A DNA stretch of 5,485 nt from Comamonas sp. lk (lineage in GTDB: Bacteria > Pseudomonadota > Gammaproteobacteria > Burkholderiales > Burkholderiaceae_C): NCBI GenBank assembly GCA_945875225.1, contig CAMCJY010000154.1, positions 1 to 5,485 of the forward strand, read 5' to 3'. Position numbers and translations under genes: made by a program. This document shows, piece by piece, positions 1-4,492 of the stretch. Every line of letters begins with the position of its first letter. Positions within the stretch are counted from its first letter, which is position 1. The notes beneath the pieces were generated by a model. That model did no database searches. It was given only the letters and a program-made list of their open reading frames with translations, and was not told the origin of the DNA.

Positions 1-623
1 CTTTTGAGCACGATGTCGCTGGGCGCCTTTTGTTGTGCGGCGGATGTGGCCAGTTCGCCATAGCTGGCGCTGCGTTTGCTGGCGGCGTGGCTGACCGTAC
101 CTTGCTTGGCCACTAGCTCGCCCACCGGCACGCCCCAGCGCTGCGCGGCCGCCAGTTTGAGCATTTCGCGCGCAGTGGCACCGGCCTTGCGCATGACCAA
201 CTGCGAGCCGCGCGTGCCCTGGCTGCCGCCGGTACTAAAGGTGATATAGACCCTGTTGCGCGCGATGTGCTCGTTGACCGAGGCGAATTCCATGCGCACA
301 TCCTCCCAGCGGCATTCCAGTTCTTCGGCCAGCATCATGGGCAAACTGGTGCTGGTGCCCTGGCCCATCTCGGAGCGCGATACCTGGCAGAACACGTGGT
401 TGTCGGGGCTGATGCGTATCCAGGCATTGATATCAGCTGCGCCCGCCTGCGGCCCGTCGGTGGCCAACTTGTCCGCTACCGCGGGGGGCAGGTAAAAGCC
501 CAGGCTGAGGCCACCGGCCCAGGCGCTTACTGCGCCGGAGCCTGACTGCTTTAAAAAGCCTCGGCGCGATGCATTGATCGCTTCGCTCGGAGCATGGTCT
601 GGGGTGCGGGTTTGCAGAGTCAT
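1..623 (-). CDS. Molybdopterin-binding large subunit of an IorB-type molybdenum hydroxylase (partial, N-terminal 207 residues)
   Basis: This is the N-terminal part of a xanthine-dehydrogenase-superfamily large subunit of the isoquinoline 1-oxidoreductase beta type; the C-terminus lies beyond the left edge. Family members bind the Mo-cytosine-dinucleotide cofactor and hydroxylate N-heterocycles or oxidise aldehydes with water-derived oxygen. Residues 19-25 read SRRGFLK, an exact twin-arginine (Tat) motif, followed by a hydrophobic stretch at about 30-50 ending in AVA, so export as a folded protein is likely. The mature part shows EMGQG (85-89) and a Gly-rich GGSQGTRGS segment (132-140), which match the family's cofactor-binding N-terminal region. 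IorB proteins are usually near 700-780 residues, so about 500 or more are missing. Two in-frame ATGs exist (629 and 623); 623 is preferred because GGGG lies 7 nt before it. The gene starts 13 nt after the Fe-S subunit stop, as expected for the pair. The substrate is unknown. Confidence 0.88.
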   Translation of the reverse strand, partial: MTLQTRTPDHAPSEAINASRRGFLKQSGSGAVSAWAGGLSLGFYLPPAVADKLATDGPQAGAADINAWIRISPDNHVFCQVSRSEMGQGTSTSLPMMLAEELECRWEDVRMEFASVNEHIARNRVYITFSTGGSQGTRGSQLVMRKAGATAREMLKLAAAQRWGVPVGELVAKQGTVSHAASKRSASYGELATSAAQQKAPSDIVLK

Positions 624-630
624 GGTCATA

Positions 631-634
631 CCCC
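631..634 (-). promoter_or_regulatory. Weak ribosome binding site that favours the second ATG of the large hydroxylase subunit
   Basis: GGGG on the minus strand lies 7 nt before the ATG at 623 but only 1 nt before the in-frame ATG at 629. The downstream ATG is therefore the better start. The alternative adds only two residues. Confidence 0.4.
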
Positions 635-636
635 GT

Positions 637-1074
637 TCAGATTTTGGCGGCGGCTTTGATGGCCGATTTGATGCGCGGGTAAGTACCGCAGCGGCACACA
701 TTGGTAATCGCCGCGTCGATATCCGCATCCGTGGGACGCGGTTTGCGGGCCAGCAGGGCGGTGGCCGCCATCAACATGCCGGACTGGCAGTAGCCGCATT
801 GCGGCACCTGTTTTTCAATCCAGGCTTTTTGCAGCGCTGACTTGCCGCCCAGGCCCTCAATGGTGGTGACTTTGCGCCCACTAACTACCGCCACGGGAAT
901 GCTGCACGAGCGCACCGGCTCGCCATCGAGCAGTACGGTACAGGCGCCGCACTGCGCCACACCGCAGCCGTATTTGGTGCCGGTCAAGCCCACTTCATCG
1001 CGGATCGCCCAAAGCAGGGGCATGTCGGTTTCCACGTCCAGGTCCACGGGCTTGCCGTTGAGTTTGAATTGCAT
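637..1074 (-). CDS. (2Fe-2S)-binding small subunit of a molybdenum hydroxylase (IorA-type)
   Basis: This 145-residue protein carries electrons from the molybdenum centre of the large subunit encoded next. Two iron-sulfur domains are visible. The plant-ferredoxin-like N-terminal domain has Cys37, Cys42, Cys45 and Cys57 (CGVAQCGAC then C). The helical C-terminal domain has Cys93 and Cys96 (CGYC) and Cys127 and Cys129 (CRC). All eight expected ligands are present and the length matches IorA/CoxS-type subunits of about 150 residues, so it looks intact. There is no signal peptide; since the large subunit has a Tat signal, co-export of the assembled pair is inferred. GGAGA lies 7 nt before the ATG. 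The ATG overlaps the stop of a possible 55-codon frame (TAATG), and a stem-loop abuts the ribosome binding site. The assignment to the IorA group rests on the pairing with the IorB-like gene; the substrate is unknown. Confidence 0.93.
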   Translation of the reverse strand: MQFKLNGKPVDLDVETDMPLLWAIRDEVGLTGTKYGCGVAQCGACTVLLDGEPVRSCSIPVAVVSGRKVTTIEGLGGKSALQKAWIEKQVPQCGYCQSGMLMAATALLARKPRPTDADIDAAITNVCRCGTYPRIKSAIKAAAKI

Positions 1075-1241
1075 TATTCAGTCTCCAGCACACCCAGGCA
1101 GAGACGCTGCCATGGAGCTTGGTGTGCCCGCGGAGCATAAAGTAAATTCATGACCGGGCTTGTACTAGCTAAGTCCAACCCGCTGGGTTGAGGGTGATTC
1201 ACCTGTGCATCTTTGTTGTCGAGCTGACGCTGCAGCTGCAT
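1074..1241 (-). CDS. Possible small ORF, 55 codons, overlapping the Fe-S subunit start (TAATG)
   Basis: An ATG 7 nt after the stop of the ABM-fold gene opens a frame of 55 codons that fills the gap exactly. Its TAA stop shares bases with the ATG of the Fe-S subunit. The predicted peptide begins MQLQRQLDNKDAQ, which is polar and helix-prone, and has no signal peptide, membrane segment or motif I recognise. Against it: no clear ribosome binding site, only about 56% of third codon positions are G or C (clearly less biased than the neighbours), and no known family. It could be a leader peptide coupling translation to the next gene, a decayed gene remnant, or chance. Confidence 0.25.
   Translation of the reverse strand: MQLQRQLDNKDAQVNHPQPSGLDLASTSPVMNLLYAPRAHQAPWQRLCLGVLETE
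1082..1086 (-). promoter_or_regulatory. Ribosome binding site of the Fe-S subunit
   Basis: GGAGA on the minus strand lies 7 nt before the ATG at 1074. It sits within the last codons of the 55-codon candidate frame and 1 nt past the base of a predicted stem-loop (1088-1127), so access to it could be affected by translation or folding upstream. Confidence 0.6.
1088..1127 (-). promoter_or_regulatory. Nested stem-loop next to the Fe-S subunit ribosome binding site
   Basis: The outer arms GCACACC (1121-1127 in transcribed order) and GGTGTGC (1088-1094) pair perfectly over 7 bp. Inside them GGCAG and CTGCC (1107-1111 and 1097-1101) form a 5-bp hairpin with a 5-nt loop. The 3' arm ends one base before the GGAGA ribosome binding site. 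No T-run follows, so it is not a terminator. A role in translation control or RNA stability is inference. Confidence 0.3.
1176..1190 (-). repeat. Short perfect inverted repeat in the gap before the hydroxylase genes
   Basis: CAACCC and GGGTTG are perfectly complementary around a 3-nt loop. No T-run follows in the transcribed direction, so this is not a typical intrinsic terminator. It may be a transcript-stabilising hairpin, a binding site, or chance. The rest of the 1075-1248 gap shows no promoter I would defend. Confidence 0.3.
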
Positions 1242-1248
1242 CAGTGGC

Positions 1249-1836
1249 TTATCCAGGGCGCGGTGCCTCTTTACGCTCTAGCATGCCGTAATCGCGCACC
1301 ACGCGAAATGCGCGGGCGCTTTGCAGACCCGGCACATCGCTCCAGGCGCGTACGCTGGCTTGCGCTTGGCTGAGGCTGCTAGCTTCCTCCAGGCTGATGA
1401 AAGCGCCTTGGTGGTTCACACTTTCAAATCCGGCGTTGCCAGCCGCTTGTCCGTCGTTTGCCTGAATGTAGGCTGCGATGACAAAGCGGCCTTCGTCGGG
1501 CGCTTCAAGCTTGTCTTGCGCTGCGTCACTGAATTGACCCGCGACCCATTGGCACACCAGGCTAGCCACGCGGATGCGGTAGTCGGCAAAGTGTTGGTAG
1601 CGCCCGGCCTGCTGCGATTGCAGGTGCAGACTGTCGCGTCGCCAGGCCAGGATGGCTGCCTCGTCGCGCCAATGCTGATGCGACAACAATACTGCCTCGT
1701 CGCTCAGCGAGCGGTAGCGGTCTAAAAACAAGAGTCCCTGGTGCCGGGCCAGGGCCGGGCGCAGTCGGTCCACATGCTCGAAGTAATGAGGCAAATGCCC
1801 TGGCTTGGGACGAACCTCGAAGAATAGGGCGTACAT
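1249..1836 (-). CDS. Protein with an antibiotic-biosynthesis-monooxygenase (ABM)-like ferredoxin fold, possibly two-domain
   Basis: This 195-residue cytoplasmic protein has no signal peptide or membrane segment. Residues 1-92 have the ABM-superfamily pattern: a first strand (YALFFEVRPKPGH), a helix with HVDRLRPALA, then LFLDRYRSL, a strand plus W56RDEAAILAW helix, and ending in FADYRIRVA. ABM folds are dimeric alpha/beta barrels of about 100 residues with varied roles (monooxygenases, haem-degrading enzymes, small-ligand binding), so the fold does not fix the reaction. Residues 117-188 (RFVIAAYI, FESVNHQGAF, FRVVRDYGM) have a similar strand-helix rhythm and may be a second, diverged copy. AAGG lies 5 nt before the ATG. 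The gene is separated from its upstream neighbour by 102 nt holding two hairpins, so it may be expressed semi-independently. It has no obvious link to the ACAD/BKACE block and its function is unknown. Confidence 0.8.
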   Translation of the reverse strand: MYALFFEVRPKPGHLPHYFEHVDRLRPALARHQGLLFLDRYRSLSDEAVLLSHQHWRDEAAILAWRRDSLHLQSQQAGRYQHFADYRIRVASLVCQWVAGQFSDAAQDKLEAPDEGRFVIAAYIQANDGQAAGNAGFESVNHQGAFISLEEASSLSQAQASVRAWSDVPGLQSARAFRVVRDYGMLERKEAPRPG

Positions 1837-1855
1837 GGCGGCCTTGGTCTGAGAA

Positions 1856-1895
1856 AGCGCATTGTGCGCTACCGGCGCGCTTCTTGCGCCCCGGT
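1856..1895 (-). terminator. Two abutting hairpins between the adhesin-E-like and ABM-fold genes; possible weak terminator or attenuator
   Basis: In transcribed order, the first hairpin (1895-1871) pairs ACCGGGGCGC with GCGCGCCGGT, 9 of 10 positions with one G-G mismatch, around a 5-nt loop. It is immediately followed by a second (1870-1856) pairing AGCGCA with TGCGCT perfectly around CAA. The bases after it read TTTCTC, a poor T-tract, so termination would be partial at best. The structure ends 19 nt before the ABM-fold ATG. A processing or stability role is equally possible. Confidence 0.4.
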
Positions 1896-1938
1896 TGCCG
1901 CGGCCTGAGCGACGCGGCCTTCGACGCGAATTGGGAGG

Positions 1939-2403
1939 CTAAATCACCTTGTTCGACGAGGTGCCGTGCGACTGGCAAAGATAGTTGATACGTATCTCGC
2001 CTGGCGTGCCGGGCCGCACCGCGCTAAAGCGCAGGGTGCCCACCGGCTGCGCGTCTTCCTGGTACACCGGCGCGCTGGTGGACTCCTTATCGCTGAAATA
2101 CGTATTGCCGGTAAACGCAATAGTGCGGCGCTCGCAGTCGATGAAGTTCAGGTAGGTGGTGGACTGGTAGCTCGTGTTATTGGGGCCGTATTGCGTGGTG
2201 GACCAGGCAGTGCGCAAGCGCGCTTGAAGCAAATTGGATTCAATCACGATGCTGCTCGGGTCCACATACCAGTGGGTGATTTTCGTGTGGTCGCTGCTGG
2301 TGGTAATCAGCTTCCACTGCGTCGCATAGGCTGCGCCGCTCAGGCCACAGCACAGCGCCACATACGCAGCGCTTTGTTTTAGCAGCGTCTTCAAAAAAAT
2401 CAT
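1939..2403 (-). CDS. Small secreted protein, surface-adhesin-E-like
   Basis: This 154-residue protein has a Sec-type signal peptide: MIFLKTLLK, a hydrophobic core to about residue 25, and a likely cleavage after AYA27. The mature part fits the surface-adhesin protein E family common in betaproteobacteria: an early tryptophan (W30), the YVDPSSI segment (46-52), an aromatic/polar middle, and two cysteines (C90 in the IDCERRT segment, C143 in NYLCQ) placed to form a disulfide. Protein E of Haemophilus is an adhesin, but most family members have no tested role, so periplasmic or surface location is all I would claim. The ATG overlaps the stop of the upstream ACAD as ATGA and has no clear ribosome binding site, so translation probably depends on reinitiation. 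Codons 2-4 contain a run of seven T. The CC at 18-19 does not form a proper lipobox. Confidence 0.78.
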   Translation of the reverse strand: MIFLKTLLKQSAAYVALCCGLSGAAYATQWKLITTSSDHTKITHWYVDPSSIVIESNLLQARLRTAWSTTQYGPNNTSYQSTTYLNFIDCERRTIAFTGNTYFSDKESTSAPVYQEDAQPVGTLRFSAVRPGTPGEIRINYLCQSHGTSSNKVI

Positions 2404-3581
2404 TGCTTGGTTGGCCGCTTGGCTATGCCCATGATTTTGGCCAGGATGCCCAGCATCACTTCATCCGCCCCGCCGCCGATAGAGCCCAGCCGGCCATCGC
2501 GGTAGGCGCGGGAAATGCGGGTTTCGTAGGAATAGCCCATGCCGCCCCAGAACTGCAGGCAGCCGTCCACCACGCTGCGGTTTAAGCGTCCGCCCATCAG
2601 CTTGGCCATGCTAGCTAGCTCGGTCACGTCCTGGCCTTGCACATACAACTCGCAGGCGCGGTAGGTCAGCGCGCGCAGGGCCTCCACATCGGTTTTCATT
2701 TCAGCCAGCTTGAACTGCACCCATTGCTGATCAGCCAGCGTGGCGCCAAAGAGTTTGCGCTCTTGCGCATAGGCAATGGTGTCTTCAATGCAGTTGTTCA
2801 GGCCTTGCATGGTGCTGGCCGCCGCCCACAGGCGTTCTTCCTGGAACTGCTGCATTTGGTAGATAAAGCCCTGGCCTTCGCCACCGATGCGGTTGCGCTG
2901 GGGTACGCGCACTTCGTCAAAATAAATCAGGCCGGTGTCGCTGCTGTTCATGCCGATCTTGCGAATTTTTTTCGCTACTTCGATGCCAGGGGTCAGCTTG
3001 CCGCCACGCCCCTCGCGCATAGGCACCATCACCAGGCTTTTATTTTTGTGCGCCGGACCTTCGCCGGTGTTGACCAGCATGCACATCCAATCGGCTTGCA
3101 GGCTGTTGGTAATCCACATTTTTTGGCCGCTGATGATGTAGTCGTCGCCGTCTTTGCGCGCATAGCTTTTGATGGCGGATACGTCGCTGCCCGCGCCCGG
3201 CTCGGACACGCCGATGCAGCCCACCATATCGCCCGCAATGGCCGGCACTAAGAACTCGGCGCAGAGTTCGGGGCTGCCAAAGCGCGCCAACGCCGGGCTA
3301 CACATATCGGTTTGCACGCCGATGGCCATGGGCACACCACCGCAATGGATATGGCCCAGGGTTTCGGCCATGGCCAGGCTGTAGCTGTAGTCCAGTCCCG
3401 CGCCGCCGTAAGCCTCGGGCTTGGTCAGGCCCAAAAGGCCTAAATTGCCCAGCTTTTTAAACACCTCATGCGCCGGGAAAATCCCAGCTTCTTCCCATTC
3501 GTCCACATGGGGGTTGATGTCTTCGTCAATCAGGCGCTTGAGGGTTTTTTGGATTTCGCGGTGTTCGTGGGTGAATTGCAT
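2400..3581 (-). CDS. Acyl-CoA dehydrogenase, AtuD (citronellyl-CoA dehydrogenase)-like
   Basis: This 393-residue FAD-dependent ACAD introduces an alpha-beta double bond into an acyl-CoA and passes electrons to ETF. The usual order is complete: an N-terminal helical domain, the signature GVSEPGAGSDV (124-134), flavin-contacting MWITNS (155-160), middle beta domain to about 230, then the C-terminal helical domain with ERKLFG (274-279) and QFWGGMGY (343-350). The candidate catalytic base is Glu249 in QEERL, the isovaleryl-CoA-dehydrogenase position; the short-chain position has Gly (IGGG, 368-371). From memory it closely resembles AtuD of acyclic terpene degradation (INPHVDEWE, GLDYSYS, IHCGG, QTDMC, RVPQRNRIG), suggesting a branched or medium-chain substrate. 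The start at 3581 is chosen over an upstream ATG at 3680 because GGAG lies 5 nt before it and the longer form would add 33 proline-rich residues overlapping the BKACE gene. Its stop overlaps the next start by 4 nt. Confidence 0.93.
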   Translation of the reverse strand: MQFTHEHREIQKTLKRLIDEDINPHVDEWEEAGIFPAHEVFKKLGNLGLLGLTKPEAYGGAGLDYSYSLAMAETLGHIHCGGVPMAIGVQTDMCSPALARFGSPELCAEFLVPAIAGDMVGCIGVSEPGAGSDVSAIKSYARKDGDDYIISGQKMWITNSLQADWMCMLVNTGEGPAHKNKSLVMVPMREGRGGKLTPGIEVAKKIRKIGMNSSDTGLIYFDEVRVPQRNRIGGEGQGFIYQMQQFQEERLWAAASTMQGLNNCIEDTIAYAQERKLFGATLADQQWVQFKLAEMKTDVEALRALTYRACELYVQGQDVTELASMAKLMGGRLNRSVVDGCLQFWGGMGYSYETRISRAYRDGRLGSIGGGADEVMLGILAKIMGIAKRPTKQ

Positions 3582-3586
3582 GGTGT

Positions 3587-3590
3587 CTCC
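3587..3590 (-). promoter_or_regulatory. Ribosome binding site fixing the AtuD-like ACAD start
   Basis: GGAG lies 5 nt before the ATG at 3581, inside the 31-nt gap after the BKACE stop. It supports this start over the in-frame ATG at 3680, which falls inside the BKACE gene. Confidence 0.65.
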
Positions 3591-3612
3591 GGGGGCAAAA
3601 ATACAAAGAGGT

Positions 3613-4479
3613 TTAAGCAGCTGCGCGCAGCCCCAAGCGGGTGCGGGCTTCGGCGGGGGAGGCGATATCGCGGCCGGCATTGCGGGCGCAGCGGGCCAGG
3701 GCTTCTATGAGTGCGCCGTTGCCGCTGGCGCGCGAACCGTCGGGCAGGTAAAACGTATCTTCCAGGCCGGTGCGCAGCATGCCGCCCAAATCTGCCGTGG
3801 CCTGGTGCACCGGCCAGATTTCCTGGCGGCCAATCAGCGTACTTTGCCAGGTGACGCCAGGGTCTATTTGCTTGCACAACCAGGCCAGTAATTGGGCATC
3901 TGCCGGCATGCCCGAATCGACGCCCATGACAAAGTTGTAGTCGAGGTGGTCCGTCATGCCAGCTTTTTTGAACATGGCTACCGAGCGCACAATGCCCACG
4001 TCAAAGCATTCAAATTCTGGCATCGTGCCGGTCTCGTGCATTACGTCTAAAAAAGCTTTGACCTTGTCCACCGGGTTGTCAAACACCATAGGCGGCCAGG
4101 CCCAACGGCCGTCAGACCGGATCTTCAGGTAGTTCAGCGTGCCGGCATTGCACGCCGCGATTTCGGGTCGCACGCGACGTATGCAGGCCAGCGGCCCGGT
4201 AATGTCTTTGCCTACGACGCCTGTGGTGAGGTTGATGATGACCCCGGGGCAGGCCGCACGTATCGCCTCGGTCACTTCCCACACCACCTCCGGGTCCCAC
4301 GAAGGCATATGACCCATGCCTTCTTCCTGGCGGCGTATGTGCACATGCATAATGGACGCGCCCGCCTCAAAAGCCGCTTTGGCTTCGGCGGCCATTTGCG
4401 CGGGCGTAACCGGCACCGGGTGTTGCTTGGGGTCGGTCAGCACGCCGGTCAGCGCGCAGGTGAGTATGGCTTTTTCCAT
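3613..4479 (-). CDS. BKACE (DUF849) beta-keto acid cleavage enzyme, 3-keto-5-aminohexanoate cleavage family
   Basis: This 288-residue cytoplasmic TIM-barrel protein belongs to the family founded by Kce, which condenses a beta-keto acid with acetyl-CoA and cleaves it to acetoacetate plus a new acyl-CoA. The Zn2+ ligands are visible: His45 and His47 in HVHIR, and Glu240 in RTGLEDTFY, matching His46, His48 and Glu230 of Kce. Further family features are NLTTG (83-87) and NAGTLNY (111-117). Where most members read HxHVRD, this one has HVHIRRQEEGMGHMPSW, an insertion and a D-to-R change that I associate with a distinct subfamily. Length is typical (about 270-310). It sits 11 nt after one ACAD and 31 nt before another, so its acyl-CoA product or a related intermediate is probably their substrate. 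The family's substrates are diverse (including dehydrocarnitine and amino beta-keto acids); this one cannot be read from sequence. Confidence 0.92.
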   Translation of the reverse strand: MEKAILTCALTGVLTDPKQHPVPVTPAQMAAEAKAAFEAGASIMHVHIRRQEEGMGHMPSWDPEVVWEVTEAIRAACPGVIINLTTGVVGKDITGPLACIRRVRPEIAACNAGTLNYLKIRSDGRWAWPPMVFDNPVDKVKAFLDVMHETGTMPEFECFDVGIVRSVAMFKKAGMTDHLDYNFVMGVDSGMPADAQLLAWLCKQIDPGVTWQSTLIGRQEIWPVHQATADLGGMLRTGLEDTFYLPDGSRASGNGALIEALARCARNAGRDIASPAEARTRLGLRAAA

Positions 4480-4487
4480 GGTGCGTG

Positions 4488-4492
4488 TCCTT
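4488..4492 (-). promoter_or_regulatory. Ribosome binding site of the BKACE gene, overlapping the upstream ACAD stop
   Basis: AAGGA lies 8 nt before the ATG at 4479 and shares two bases with the TAA stop of the upstream ACAD (TAAGGA). Terminating ribosomes would be delivered next to the BKACE start, consistent with coupled translation in one operon. Confidence 0.75.

Noticed and set aside
1116..1195. Possible promoter in the 174-nt gap (TTGGAC and TATGCT-like hexamers)
   Set aside because: The two hexamers are about 33 nt apart, and no correctly spaced partner was found for either.
1231..1240. Palindrome TGCAGCTGCA just after the ABM-fold stop
   Set aside because: It is only 10 bp, has no second copy nearby and no promoter beside it, so I do not call an operator.
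1562..1978. 138-codon minus-strand frame overlapping the ABM-fold gene
   Set aside because: It is out of frame with the ABM-like protein, overlaps two supported genes, and has an Arg/Pro/Ala-rich shadow-like translation.
2344..2349. Possible lipobox at the two cysteines of the adhesin-E-like signal peptide
   Set aside because: The residue before each cysteine is Leu or Cys rather than Gly, Ala or Ser, and a normal AYA cleavage site follows.
1966..2382. 138-codon open frame on the plus strand
   Set aside because: It is antisense to the adhesin-E-like gene, which has a proper signal peptide and family features; the plus frame has none.
2610..2619. Palindrome GCTAGCTAGC
   Set aside because: It lies inside the ACAD coding sequence, and a single short palindrome there is explained by codons.
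2637..3251. 204-codon open frame on the plus strand
   Set aside because: It lies entirely antisense to the well-supported AtuD-like ACAD, and its His/Ala-rich translation is typical of the reverse strand of a GC-rich gene.
3582..3680. Extended 33-residue N-terminus for the AtuD-like ACAD from an ATG at 3680
   Set aside because: It would overlap the BKACE 3' end, is proline-rich and unlike any ACAD N-terminus, and the internal ATG has a good GGAG site.
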